From positions 1 to 61,768 of the forward strand of contig NZ_FNVD01000014.1 in the NCBI RefSeq assembly GCF_900108275.1: a DNA stretch of 61,768 nucleotides. Direction: 5' to 3'. Below the pieces are notes generated by a model. It saw only the letters and a list, made by a program, of their open reading frames with translations. It was not told where the DNA came from and did not search any database. Below, piece by piece: positions 35,090-44,224 of this stretch. The position numbers and the translations under genes were made by a program. This DNA comes from Jhaorihella thermophila (GTDB lineage Bacteria > Pseudomonadota > Alphaproteobacteria > Rhodobacterales > Rhodobacteraceae). Within the stretch, counting starts at the first letter, position 1, and every line of letters begins with the position of its first letter.

Positions 35090-37543
35090 ATGACCACGCC
35101 CTTGCCCATCGACGATGCCCTGCCCGAACTGCTGGACGCCTTGCGCGACCACGGCAGGGCCGTGCTGCAGGCGCCGCCGGGGGCGGGCAAGACGACGCGC
35201 GTCCCGCTGGCGATCCTGCAGGCGGGGCTGGTGCGGGGCCGGGTCGTGATGCTCGAGCCGCGCCGCCTGGCCGCCCGCGCCGCGGCCGAGCGCATGGCCG
35301 AAACGCTGAGCGAACCGGTGGGCCAGACCGTCGGATACCGGATGCGGGGCGCGACCAAGGTGTCGAAGGCAACCCGGATCGAGGTCGTGACCGAAGGGAT
35401 CCTCACCCGGATGCTGCAACGCGACCCCGACCTGCCCGGTATCGGCGCGGTGATTTTCGACGAATTCCACGAACGATCCCTGAATGCCGACCTCGGGCTG
35501 GCGCTTTGCCTCGAGGTGGCGGGCGCGCTGCGCGACGACCTGATGCTGCTGGCCATGTCGGCGACGCTGGATGCCGGCCCGGTGGGCGCGCTGATGCAGG
35601 CCCCGCTGGTGACGTCGCAGGGGCAGAGCTTTCCTGTGGAAACCCGATGGCTCGACCGCCCTCTGGGACCGAAGGCGCGGCTGGAAGAGGCGCTGGCGGA
35701 CCTTGTGGTGCGGGCCGAGGCCGAGACGCGCGGCATGGGCGGCGGACTTCTGGTATTCCTGCCCGGCGAGGCCGAGATTCGCCGCGCCGAGGCCGCGCTG
35801 TCCCGGCGCCTGCCGGCAGATTGCCAGATCCGGCCGCTCTATGGCGCGATGCCCTTTGCCGCCCAGCGCGCGGCGATCGCCCCAGCCCGAAACGGGCGCA
35901 AGGTGGTGCTGGCAACCTCAATCGCGGAAACCTCGCTGACCATCCAGGACGTGCGGGTGGTGGTGGACATGGGGTTGGCGCGGCGGGCGCGATTCGATCC
36001 CGGCTCGGGCATGTCGCGTCTGGTGACGGAGCGGGTGACGCGGGCCGAGGCCGAACAGAGGCGCGGCCGCGCGGGCCGGGTGGCCGAAGGGGTCTGCTAC
36101 CGGCTGTGGACCAAGGGCGAGGAAGGGGCGCTCGCCGCCTATCCGCCCGCGGAAATCGAGGCCGCCGACCTGACCGGGCTGGCGCTGGAGCTGGCGCAAT
36201 GGGGCGCGCATGAAGCCGACCTGCCGTTCCTGACCCCGCCGCCGGCCCCGGCGATGGCCGAGGCGCGGGCGCTGTTGCGCCTGCTGGGGGCGCTGGACGG
36301 GCGCGACCGCATCACCGATCATGGCCGCGAACTGGCCGCGCTGCCGCTGCATCCGCGTCTGGCGCACATGCTGGCGGTGGCGGGGCCCGATGCCGCGCCC
36401 ATCGCCGCCCTGGCCGAGGACCGCGACCCGCTGCGCGGCGCGCCCTGCGACCTGTCGCTGCGGCTCAGGGCTCTGCGCGACCCCGCAGCGTTCCGGCGCG
36501 AACAACCCTTCGAGGCGAACCGCGCCGCGCTGGACCGGATCCGGGCCGAGGCCGACCGGCTGCGCAAGGCGGCGGGCAAAGCCCGGCGCGCAGGGCTGAG
36601 CACCGCACAGATGGCCGCGCTGGCCTGGCCCGATCGGATCGGCCGGCGGCGCAAGGGGGACGCGCCGCGCTTTGTCCTGTCGGGTGGCAAGGGCGCGGTG
36701 ATGGAGGATCACGACCCGCTGGCGGGCGCGCCCTGGATCGTCGCCATCGACACCGACGGCAACCCGCGCGAGGCCCGCATCCGCATGGCGGCGCAGATCG
36801 GCGAGCGCGAGATCCGCGACCTCTTTGCCGACCGGATCGAATGGGTGGATGTCTGCGAATGGTCGAAGCGCGACCGCCGGGTGATCGCGCGCCGGCAGGA
36901 ACGGTTCGGCGCGGTGGTACTGGACGACCGCATCTGGAAGGACGTGCCCGAGGACGCGGTGGCCCGCGCCATGCTCGACGGGGTGCGCGACCTGGGGCTG
37001 CGGCTCGACGGCGCGGCGGCGCGGCTGGCGCGGCGGGTGGAACTGCTGCGCACCGCCGGCCACGACCTGCCGGATTTCTCGGAAACCGGGCTGATGGAGA
37101 CGCTCGAGGACTGGCTGTTGCCGATGCTCGGCGGCGTGCGCAGCGCCGAGGACTGGAAGCGGTTCGATCCCCTGCCCGCCCTGCGCGCCGCGCTGAGCTG
37201 GGAGCAGACGCAGCTGCTGGACCGGCTGGCGCCCGCGCATTTCACCACGCCGCTGGGACGCAAGGTGCCGATCGACTATGGCCCCGAGGGCCCGGAGATC
37301 GCGGTGCGGCTGCAGGAGCTGTTCGGCGTTACCGAACACCCCGCCGCCGCGGGCCAGCCGCTCAAGATCACGCTGCTGTCGCCGGCGCAGCGCCCGGTGC
37401 AGGTGACGCGCGATCTGCCCGGCTTCTGGGCGGGGTCATATGCGGATGTGCGCAAGGACATGCGCGCGCAATACCCCAAGCACCCCTGGCCGGAGGATCC
37501 CACCCGGGCCGACCCGACCTTGCGCGCCAAGCCGCGCCGCTGA
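35090..37543 (+). CDS. hrpB: ATP-dependent helicase HrpB
   Basis: An 817-residue DEAH-box helicase. Motif I APPGAGKTT is at 28-36, motif II DEFHER at 124-129 and motif III SAT at 157-159. QRRGRAGR (motif VI), the HA2 region and the C-terminal HrpB domain (PVQVTRDLPGFWAGSYADVRKDMRAQYPKHPWPEDP) follow. Full length. The cellular role is poorly defined. ATG 35090 starts just before the helicase fold. Confidence 0.96.
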   Translation: MTTPLPIDDALPELLDALRDHGRAVLQAPPGAGKTTRVPLAILQAGLVRGRVVMLEPRRLAARAAAERMAETLSEPVGQTVGYRMRGATKVSKATRIEVVTEGILTRMLQRDPDLPGIGAVIFDEFHERSLNADLGLALCLEVAGALRDDLMLLAMSATLDAGPVGALMQAPLVTSQGQSFPVETRWLDRPLGPKARLEEALADLVVRAEAETRGMGGGLLVFLPGEAEIRRAEAALSRRLPADCQIRPLYGAMPFAAQRAAIAPARNGRKVVLATSIAETSLTIQDVRVVVDMGLARRARFDPGSGMSRLVTERVTRAEAEQRRGRAGRVAEGVCYRLWTKGEEGALAAYPPAEIEAADLTGLALELAQWGAHEADLPFLTPPPAPAMAEARALLRLLGALDGRDRITDHGRELAALPLHPRLAHMLAVAGPDAAPIAALAEDRDPLRGAPCDLSLRLRALRDPAAFRREQPFEANRAALDRIRAEADRLRKAAGKARRAGLSTAQMAALAWPDRIGRRRKGDAPRFVLSGGKGAVMEDHDPLAGAPWIVAIDTDGNPREARIRMAAQIGEREIRDLFADRIEWVDVCEWSKRDRRVIARRQERFGAVVLDDRIWKDVPEDAVARAMLDGVRDLGLRLDGAAARLARRVELLRTAGHDLPDFSETGLMETLEDWLLPMLGGVRSAEDWKRFDPLPALRAALSWEQTQLLDRLAPAHFTTPLGRKVPIDYGPEGPEIAVRLQELFGVTEHPAAAGQPLKITLLSPAQRPVQVTRDLPGFWAGSYADVRKDMRAQYPKHPWPEDPTRADPTLRAKPRR

Positions 37544-37606
37544 CCCCTTGCCGGGCGCCGCCGCCCGCGTCTAAGGTCGCGGACAGCTGCAAACGCGGAG
37601 ACCCCC

Positions 37607-38011
37607 ATGACCCCCGAACTCGCCGAGAAGGTTCTGTCGGAATATTTCGCCGAATGGGTGCAGGCGCTGGACCTGACCGTGGCCGAGATCAACGGCGAAC
37701 GCGCCCTCTTTCGGATGCCGCTGGGCAACCATCTGGCGCGGGTCGGCGGGATCGTGTCGGGGCAGGCGCTGGCCGCGCTGGCCGACACCGCGATGGTCTT
37801 TGCCATCTTCGGCCACACGGGCGAATTCAAACCCTACGCCACCACCGACCTGCACACCCAGTTCCTGCGCCCCGGCGTTGGCAGCGCAATCCTGTGCGAT
37901 GCCCGCGTGGTGCGCGCCGGCAAGCAGCTGGTCTTTGCCCGCGCCGAGATGAGCGAAGAGGACAGTGGCAGGATCGTCGCCACCGCCACCGGCACCTTCT
38001 ACGCGCCGTGA
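37607..38011 (+). CDS. PaaI-family thioesterase
   Basis: A 134-residue hotdog thioesterase. HLARVGGIVSGQALAALADTAMVFAIF gives the catalytic helix with the Asp in LADTA, and TTDLHTQFLRPG the following strand. The acyl-CoA substrate is unknown. A GCGGAGAC ribosome site precedes ATG 37607, and a promoter-like TTGCCG-17-CTAAGG lies upstream. The Tag-like glycosylase gene follows after 9 nt, so the two form an operon. Confidence 0.88.
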   Translation: MTPELAEKVLSEYFAEWVQALDLTVAEINGERALFRMPLGNHLARVGGIVSGQALAALADTAMVFAIFGHTGEFKPYATTDLHTQFLRPGVGSAILCDARVVRAGKQLVFARAEMSEEDSGRIVATATGTFYAP

Positions 38012-38020
38012 GAGGGACAC

Positions 38021-38683
38021 ATGCGCAGCTTTGACGAAATCTACGCCATCTCCGCCGCCCGTCACGGCGGTCCGGAAGCGCTCGAGGCCGCCTTGCCCCG
38101 CCCGCTCTCGGTCGGGGAACTGGCCGCGATGCCCGATGACCGCTGGCTTTCGGTCATGACAAAATGCATCTTTCAGGCTGGGTTCAACTGGAAAGTCATC
38201 GAGTCGAAATGGGCCGGGTTCGAAGAGGCCTTCGACGGGTTCGACGTCGGCCGCTGCGCCTTCATGGATGACGAGAAATTCGACTCGCTTCTGCGCGACA
38301 CCCGGATCGTGCGCAACGCGCCAAAGATCGCCACGGTGCGGGAAAACGCGGCCTTCCTGCTGGAGTTGCGCGAAGAAGGCGGCGCCGGCCGCGTGCTGGG
38401 GGGCTGGCCGTCCACCGATTACATCGGCCTTCTGGACATGCTGAAGAGTCGCGGCGCGCGGCTGGGCGGGATGACCGGGCAATACGCGATGCGGTTCGCG
38501 GGCCGCGACAGTTTCATCCTGTCCCGCGACGTCACCGCCCGGCTGGTCGCCGAAGGCGTGATTGACAAGCCCGCAACTTCGAAATCCGCGCTGCGCGCGG
38601 TGCAGGCGGCGTTCAACACCTGGATGGACCAATCGGGCCGGTCGCTTACCGAAATCAGCCGCGTTCTGGCGATGAGCCTGTGA
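38021..38683 (+). CDS. Tag-family (3-methyladenine glycosylase I-like) protein
   Basis: A 220-residue HhH protein of the Tag family. FQAGFNWKVIESKWAGFEEAFDGFD corresponds to the E. coli Tag helix QQAGLSWITVLKKRE. It lacks the N-terminal Cys of the zinc snap and seems to lack the conserved Glu before QAG, so it belongs to a divergent branch whose base specificity is uncertain. GAGAGGGAC precedes ATG 38021. A second, AlkA-type glycosylase is encoded at 7.2-7.8 kb. Confidence 0.84.
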   Translation: MRSFDEIYAISAARHGGPEALEAALPRPLSVGELAAMPDDRWLSVMTKCIFQAGFNWKVIESKWAGFEEAFDGFDVGRCAFMDDEKFDSLLRDTRIVRNAPKIATVRENAAFLLELREEGGAGRVLGGWPSTDYIGLLDMLKSRGARLGGMTGQYAMRFAGRDSFILSRDVTARLVAEGVIDKPATSKSALRAVQAAFNTWMDQSGRSLTEISRVLAMSL

Positions 38684-38692
38684 CGGCCGTTC

Positions 38693-38721
38693 TTGCCCGG
38701 CCATGCCCCAGCGGCTAGCGT
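38693..38721 (+). promoter_or_regulatory. promoter of the HEXXH lipoprotein gene, leaderless geometry
   Basis: TTGCCC (38693-38698), 17-nt spacer, TAGCGT (38716-38721), then 7 nt to the ATG at 38729. Confidence 0.5.
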
Positions 38722-38728
38722 CCGTTCC

Positions 38729-39409
38729 ATGAGACTGCGCGCGATCGCCCTGTTCCTGATCCTTTCCGCCTGCGGCCGGCCCCTGACCGATACCGAGGCG
38801 GCCTTTGCCCAGCGCATACACGGCGCGTCGCTGGACACGTCAAAGGTGCGGCTGGTCGAGGGCGCCCCGGTCGGCCCGATCACCTTTCACCGCAAGGCGC
38901 GCCCGCGCGTGACCTGCCGCGAACGCATCCTGCCGCCGCCGCGGGACGAGATCGTCACCACCAAGCCCGCCGCGGTGACGCTCTACAACCACGTCTTCTT
39001 TACCCGCGACTGGTATGCGCCGAACTACCTGCCCGGCTATCCCGATCGGCTCTATCTGCTTCAGGCGATGCTGCTGGCGCATGAACTCACCCATGTCTGG
39101 CAATGGCAGAACCGCGCCCTGACCGGCTACAGCCCTTGGCGGGCGGCGGTCGAGCACGGCGTGATGGATGACCCTTATCTTTTCGACCTGTCCGAGACGC
39201 CAGACTTTCTTGATTTCGGCTATGAACAGCAGGGCGGCATTGTCGAGGAATACGTCTGCTGCCGCGCAATCGACCCTCAGGGCGCGCGCACCCGGCGGCT
39301 GCACGAGATGCTGCGCCGGGTCATGCCGGTGTCGGACCTGCCCAAGGGCCGCGAAAGCGACGTCTACCTTCCGTGGAAAGATGCGGATCTCGGGGGTGTC
39401 TGCAGCTGA
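38729..39409 (+). CDS. lipoprotein with HEXXH zinc-protease-like motif
   Basis: A 226-residue lipoprotein: lipobox LSAC with Cys15, then a domain holding HELTH (118-122) in LLAHELTHVWQWQNRALTGYSPW. This resembles the HELAHVVQ motif of DUF4157-like metallopeptidase domains. A downstream VEEYVCC could supply the third ligand. Proteolytic activity is not shown by sequence alone. The ATG at 38729 has no ribosome site and lies 7 nt after a promoter. Confidence 0.8.
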   Translation: MRLRAIALFLILSACGRPLTDTEAAFAQRIHGASLDTSKVRLVEGAPVGPITFHRKARPRVTCRERILPPPRDEIVTTKPAAVTLYNHVFFTRDWYAPNYLPGYPDRLYLLQAMLLAHELTHVWQWQNRALTGYSPWRAAVEHGVMDDPYLFDLSETPDFLDFGYEQQGGIVEEYVCCRAIDPQGARTRRLHEMLRRVMPVSDLPKGRESDVYLPWKDADLGGVCS

Positions 39410-39554
39410 TCGCGGTGTGGCAACCCGACCGCAAAACCGGCACCACCGCCCCGAAAAGCTGGCCTGCGGCGGCGTCCAATGTTAAGAAGGGTTCGAGCCG
39501 ACCACGGATAACGAAACGATCCGGGCGGCAAGAGGCAGTTTCAAGGGCAGCACG

Positions 39555-40457
39555 ATGGCATCGTTCATCGACAATTTCTACATCATGGATCCCTATGCGC
39601 CCCCGAATCCGGGGGCGACGCTGATCCGTCATGACTATGTGGTCAACGACCGCAACAATGACGACCTGATCGGTGGCGGACGCGACATGATCGACGGCGT
39701 GCGCATCCGCGCCGCCTATCCCGGCGACACCGTGACGGTCGAGTATCCGGACGGCACCGTTGATACCATCGTCGGCGTCACATTCTACCTGCGCGACGGG
39801 CGCGAGGTGTTTTCGCCCATCGACGGCAAGACCTTGCAGGACGCCACCTTCATCAGCTCCAGCTGGGTGCCAACAAATGTCGCGGTCACGCCCGAGCAGA
39901 TGCAGCTGATCTGCTTCGCCCCCGGCACGCGTATCCGCACGCCGGACGGGGCCCGCCCGGTCGAGACGCTCGCGGTTGGCGATCTGGTCACGACGCTGGA
40001 CAACGGCCAGCAACCCATCCGCTGGATCGGCCGCCGCGTGGTCGAAGGCCGCGGCGACTTTGCGCCCATCAGGTTCCGAAAGGGCGCGATCGGCAACCGC
40101 CGCGATCTGCGCGTGTCGCCCCAGCACCGGATGCTGGTGACGGGCTGGCGGGCCGAGCTTCTGTTCGACGAAGCCGAAATCCTGGTGGCGGCCCGCCATC
40201 TGGTCAACGGCGACACGATCCATCCCGACCCCTGCGGTGACATCGAATACATCCACCTGATGTTCGACCGGCACGAGGTGATCTTTGCCGAAGGCGTGCC
40301 GACCGAAAGCTTCCACCCCGGCGACTACGTGATGGCGCAGGACCGCGCACTGATGGCGGAACTGACGACCCTGTTCCCGGAGCTGAAAACCGCGCCCGAA
40401 TGGATGACCGCGCGGCGCGTGGTCAAGGGATACGAGGCCGCGCTGATCGCCGCCTGA
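39555..40457 (+). CDS. Hint-domain protein
   Basis: A 300-residue protein with a Hedgehog/intein (Hint_2) domain that begins at Cys120: CFAPGTRIRTPDGARPVETLAVGDLVTTLDNGQQPIRWIGRR, followed by the later block RVSPQHRMLV and YIHLMFDRHEVIFAEG. The N-terminal 115 residues are a separate beta-rich segment. Such stand-alone Hint proteins are abundant in Rhodobacterales and may self-cleave at the cysteine. There is no signal peptide; secretion by a type I system is possible but not shown. Confidence 0.88.
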   Translation: MASFIDNFYIMDPYAPPNPGATLIRHDYVVNDRNNDDLIGGGRDMIDGVRIRAAYPGDTVTVEYPDGTVDTIVGVTFYLRDGREVFSPIDGKTLQDATFISSSWVPTNVAVTPEQMQLICFAPGTRIRTPDGARPVETLAVGDLVTTLDNGQQPIRWIGRRVVEGRGDFAPIRFRKGAIGNRRDLRVSPQHRMLVTGWRAELLFDEAEILVAARHLVNGDTIHPDPCGDIEYIHLMFDRHEVIFAEGVPTESFHPGDYVMAQDRALMAELTTLFPELKTAPEWMTARRVVKGYEAALIAA

Positions 40458-40536
40458 TCCACCCACCCCCGGCGCGCCCGCTTGACCTTTGCGCAGCGGC
40501 CCCGCATGGTCGCCCCGCGACCGAGCAGAGAGACCC

Positions 40537-41823
40537 ATGGCCGGCAACCCCGCCCCTTTTGCCCCCTATGAATGGATGATCGCCTGGCGCTATCTGCGCG
40601 CCCGCCGGGCCGAAGGCGGCGTCAGCGTGATGACCTGGATTTCGCTGATCGGCATTACGCTGGCGGTTTTCGCCCTGATCGCCACGCTGGCGGTGCGGTC
40701 CGGGTTCCGATCGGAGTTTGTCGGCACCATCCTGGGCGCCAACGCCCACGTCACCGTCTACAGCGCGGCGCGCGTGACCGAAACCGGCCGGCGCGACCGC
40801 ACGATCCCCGACTATGCCGAAATGGCCAAACGCATCGCCGCCGTGCCTGGTGTTCTGCACGCCGCGCCGGTGGTGCGCGGACAGGTAATGATCTCTTCGG
40901 CCAATCGCAGTTCGGGCGCAGAGGTGCACGGCATTTCGGCCGCCGATCTTGCCCGCCTGCCCGGCATCGTGGACGGCGACGGCGACTACGGCGACCTCTC
41001 CCGCTATGACGACGGCATCGCCATCGGCGCCGGCATCGCCCGCGAACTCGGCGTGACCGCAGGCGACCGGGTCAAGCTGATCTCGCCCAACGGGGTGCGC
41101 ACGCCGATGGGCACCAGCCCGCGGGTCAAGTCCTATCCGGTGGTCTATGTCTTCTCGGCGGGCCGCTACGACATCGACCGCACCCGCATCTACATGCCCT
41201 TTGCCGAGGCGCAGTCCTACTTCAACCGCGAAGGCGTCGCCGACGAGCTTCAACTGCGCGTGGCCGACCCTGAGGCGGTGGACAGGCTGGCCCCCGCGAT
41301 TCAGGCCGCCGCGGGCGAGAACGCCCTGGTCTGGACCTGGCGCGACGCCTCGGGCGGCTTCCTGCGCGCGCTCGAGGTCGAGGACAACGTGATGTTCGTG
41401 ATCCTGTCCATCCTCGTTCTGATCGCCACCATGAACATCGTCTCGGGGCTGATAATGCTGGTCAAGAACAAGGGCCGCGACATCGGCATCCTGCGCACGA
41501 TCGGGCTTGGCGAGGGGGCGATACTGCGCGTGTTCTTCATCTGCGGCGCGGCCACGGGCGTCACCGGAACGATTTGCGGCGTGATCCTCGGCAGCCTGTT
41601 CGCGATCTACATCGATCCGATCTTTTCCTTCGTGAACTACGTGATGGGCGGCGGCGTCTGGGATCCGGCGATCCGCGGCATCTACGCCCTCCCGGCCGAG
41701 TTGCACCTGGCGGACGTACTCAAGGCGGTGGCGCTGTCGCTGGGGCTCTCGTTCGTCGTGACCATTTTCCCGGCCCGCCGCGCGGCCCGGCTGAACCCGG
41801 TCGAGGCGCTGCGCTATGAGTGA
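40537..41823 (+). CDS. lolC: lipoprotein-releasing system permease LolC/E
   Basis: A 428-residue inner-membrane permease: one N-terminal transmembrane helix (about 32-55), a large periplasmic MacB-like domain, and three C-terminal helices with an FtsX signature ([25 protein letters not shown]). It extracts lipoproteins for LolA. One LolC/E protein is normal in alphaproteobacteria. It overlaps lolD by 8 nt. AGAGAG precedes ATG 40537. Confidence 0.95.
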   Translation: MAGNPAPFAPYEWMIAWRYLRARRAEGGVSVMTWISLIGITLAVFALIATLAVRSGFRSEFVGTILGANAHVTVYSAARVTETGRRDRTIPDYAEMAKRIAAVPGVLHAAPVVRGQVMISSANRSSGAEVHGISAADLARLPGIVDGDGDYGDLSRYDDGIAIGAGIARELGVTAGDRVKLISPNGVRTPMGTSPRVKSYPVVYVFSAGRYDIDRTRIYMPFAEAQSYFNREGVADELQLRVADPEAVDRLAPAIQAAAGENALVWTWRDASGGFLRALEVEDNVMFVILSILVLIATMNIVSGLIMLVKNKGRDIGILRTIGLGEGAILRVFFICGAATGVTGTICGVILGSLFAIYIDPIFSFVNYVMGGGVWDPAIRGIYALPAELHLADVLKAVALSLGLSFVVTIFPARRAARLNPVEALRYE

Positions 41824-42496
41824 CCCGGTCCTGCGCCTGTCGGCCATCGAAAAGACCTACAACCCCGGCACCCCCGGCGAAGTCCGCGTGTTGCGCGGGG
41901 CCGATCTGACGATCCGGGCGGGCGAAGTCGTGGCGCTCGTCGCCCCCTCGGGCGCGGGCAAGTCCACGCTTCTGCATATCGCGGGGCTGCTCGATCAGCC
42001 GGATGCCGGCGGGGTGGAAATCGCAGGGCAGGACATGACCGGACAGAGCGACCGCGCCTGCACCGCCGCGCGGCGCCGCGACGTCGGCTTCGTCTACCAA
42101 TTCCACCATCTGCTGCCCGAATTCACCGCCGAGGAAAACGTAGCCCTGCCCCAGCTCGCCAACGGAGAATCGCGCTCTCGGGCCCGCGCCCGCGCGCTCG
42201 ACCTTCTGGCCCGGGTCGGGCTTTCAACCCGCGCCGACCACCGTCCCGCCGCCCTGTCGGGCGGCGAGCAGCAGCGCGTCGCCTTCTGCCGGGCGCTTGC
42301 CAACGCCCCGCGCCTTCTGCTGGCGGACGAACCCACCGGCAATCTCGACCCGGCCACCGCCGATCATGTGTTCGACACTCTGATGGACCTCGTTGCGCAT
42401 ACCGGCATGTCCGCTCTGATCGCCACCCACAACCCCGACCTGGCCGCCCGCATGAACCGCACCGTCCGGCTGGAGAACGGCCGGCTCGTATCCTGA
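41816..42496 (+). CDS. lolD: lipoprotein-releasing ABC ATPase
   Basis: A 226-residue ABC ATPase: Walker A PSGAGKST (44-51), signature LSGGEQQ (148-154), Walker [13 protein letters not shown] (167-178). It powers LolC. Its start lies inside the end of lolC, giving an 8-nt overlap and tight coupling. It is followed 7 nt after the stop by a copy of the hairpin element. Confidence 0.96.
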   Translation: MSDPVLRLSAIEKTYNPGTPGEVRVLRGADLTIRAGEVVALVAPSGAGKSTLLHIAGLLDQPDAGGVEIAGQDMTGQSDRACTAARRRDVGFVYQFHHLLPEFTAEENVALPQLANGESRSRARARALDLLARVGLSTRADHRPAALSGGEQQRVAFCRALANAPRLLLADEPTGNLDPATADHVFDTLMDLVAHTGMSALIATHNPDLAARMNRTVRLENGRLVS

Positions 42497-42503
42497 CCCG
42501 TTC

Positions 42504-42554
42504 CTTCATCTTGCCTGAAATACTCCGGGGAGCGCGAGGGGCAGCGCCCCTCGC
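42504..42554 (+). repeat. dispersed hairpin element, copy 6
   Basis: CTTCATCTTGC, GAAATACTCC precede the 9-bp hairpin GCGAGGGGC (42534-42542) / GCCCCTCGC (42546-42554), loop AGC. It starts 7 nt after the lolD stop in the same orientation. Confidence 0.85.
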
Positions 42555-42670
42555 ATCGGTCGGATCGCGCCAGCGATCCGAAACCGCCCGCCTCTCCCGC
42601 TTGACCTGAATCATGGCGCGCCACAGGCGGGCCGGTCAAACTGACACGGCGAATGCAGAGGGGAATTTTC

Positions 42671-43070
42671 ATGCAACGCGTGTTCGTGCCTTTGCTGGCT
42701 GCGGTTCCGCTCCCGCTGGCGGCCTGCGCGACCACGCCCGAAGCCCAGGGGCGCGCGATATCGCGAAAATTGCACCCAATGCCACGTTCGGACAGGGGCC
42801 GGGGACGGCCCGATGACCGCCGCCTTGCCCATCCCTCCGGCCAACCTGCGCTCCCTTGCAGCCCGCAACGACGGCGCCTTTCCCTCGGAACGGGTCATGA
42901 CCACAATCTACGGCTGCTGGGGCGAGGACGACCAGGCCCTGATGCCGTCTTTCGAAACCGCACTCGACGGACCGCAGGTCAACTGGTCCGCATCGGACGG
43001 CCACACCGTCCCGACGCCCGAGGCGCTTGTGGCTCCGGCCGGATACCTCAGCACATTGCAGGACCGATGA
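42671..43070 (+). pseudogene. frameshifted c-type cytochrome gene
   Basis: The first frame encodes a lipoprotein-like signal peptide (MQRVFVPLLAAVPLPLAAC) and reads as far as PEAQ. The continuation GARYRENCTQCHV with a CxxCH heme motif is in another frame and runs to TLQDR at 43070. A single extra G in the run GGGG at 42748-42751 explains the break. The restored product would be a paralogue of the adjacent intact cytochrome c (shared pattern PADL/PANL, NGGAFP/NDGAFP, TGRV/SERV). Either a true pseudogene or a sequencing error. Confidence 0.78.
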
Positions 43071-43083
43071 AGGAACACCGCCC

Positions 43084-43497
43084 ATGACCAACGGACATAT
43101 CATGCTCACTCTGACCCTGGCCGCCGGCATGACGTTCGCCGGGCCGGTCCAGGCCCAGGATCCCGAGCGGGGCGCCGAACATTTCCGACTGAATTGCGCC
43201 ACCTGCCACGGCATCGACGGGACCGGACATGGACCGATGGCCGGCGTTCTGGTGATCAAACCCGCCGACCTGACGCGGCTGAGCGCCGCAAACGGCGGCG
43301 CGTTTCCGACGGGACGCGTCGTCCGCCGCATCGACGGGCGCGACCCGCTGGTCAGCCACGGCAGCCCGATGCCGATCTTCGGTCAGTATTTCCAAGGCCG
43401 CGACGTGGCGATCAAGGCCCCTGACGGACAGCCGATCCTGACCAGCGAACCGATAGCGGATCTGGTGGCCTATCTCGAAACGATCCAGAAAAACTGA
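43084..43497 (+). CDS. small periplasmic cytochrome c
   Basis: A 137-residue monoheme cytochrome c: signal peptide (residues 1-25, ending AQA), heme site CATCH (Cys38, Cys41, His42) and a downstream SPMPIFGQ that supplies the axial Met. An AAGGAAC site precedes ATG 43084, 13 nt after the broken paralogue ends, so the pair was probably one operon. The electron partner is unknown. Confidence 0.9.
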   Translation: MTNGHIMLTLTLAAGMTFAGPVQAQDPERGAEHFRLNCATCHGIDGTGHGPMAGVLVIKPADLTRLSAANGGAFPTGRVVRRIDGRDPLVSHGSPMPIFGQYFQGRDVAIKAPDGQPILTSEPIADLVAYLETIQKN

Positions 43498-43537
43498 CCT
43501 GTTCCCGATCGGGTGCGCCTTGACCGTTCCGGGCAGG

Positions 43538-44071
43538 TCAATTGCCGGGGCAGCGGGTGACCTCAAGCCCCTTGCCCATGGACCCGATCAGGGGATCCAC
43601 CGCGCCCCGCAGGGCGCTGTCATAGTCCACCAGCAAGTGCGCATAGGTCGTCTCGCCCCATTCGCCTTGACCCGCACAAGCCGGGTTCTTCTCGACGCGC
43701 ATGTAAAAGATGGCCTCGCCGTCTGCTCCTTACACCCCCGACAACACGAACCAGTCGTCGCCGTTCGCCTCGTAGGTTACCGAGCCGCCGTTGCCGACAA
43801 ACGCACCCCGCGTGAACTCTTTGTATTGGTCCATGGCGCCCGCCGGTATCGTTCCCCCGTGGATCGCGACCGTCGCCCGGCCGTCCGGCGTCTGATAAAT
43901 GCGGCCCTTCCCGTCCTTCATCTCGGTCCAGGCGGAGAAATCCACCGGGACCATTCCGGCGATACCGAATTCGGGGTTCTCGTAACGCGTCAGATCTGCA
44001 GCGCGCACCGCCGCTGCGCCCGCCGCGGAAACCGCCAGACACGCCAAGGCCGTCTTGATCAGGTTGAACAT
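43538..44071 (-). pseudogene. secreted-protein gene with an internal stop codon
   Basis: Translation from ATG 44071 gives a signal peptide (MFNLIKTALACLAVSAAGAAAVRA) and a domain up to DDWFVLSGV, then TAA at 43730-43732. The same frame resumes with GADGEAIFYMRVEKNPACAGQGEWGETTYAHLLVDYDSALRGAVDPLIGSMGKGLEVTRCPGN and ends at a TGA at 43538. The continuous sense after the stop argues for one gene of 178 codons cut by one nonsense change. Family not recognised. Confidence 0.72.
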
Positions 44072-44161
44072 CGCGGTCTCCACCAAACGAAAGTCCCGCC
44101 AGCCTTGCACAGCCTGCGCCCGTCAGCAATAGCCGCGGCACGTCATGGTTCCGCCGATCAG

Positions 44162-44190
44162 AAAAGGGGAAGCCCGGCGGCTCCCCTTTC
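44162..44190 (-). terminator. proS terminator
   Basis: AAAGGGGA...TCCCCTTT forms a stem of about 10 bp with one bulge, followed on the minus strand by TTTTC. It lies about 35 nt past the proS stop. Confidence 0.75.
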
Positions 44191-44224
44191 CCGTGCGGTT
44201 TCTGCGTCGCAAAATCGGAGGCGG

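Noticed and set aside
42600-42640. TTGACC near 42601 as a promoter for the broken cytochrome gene
   Set aside because: At 16-18 nt spacing no acceptable -10 box is found, so it was not listed.
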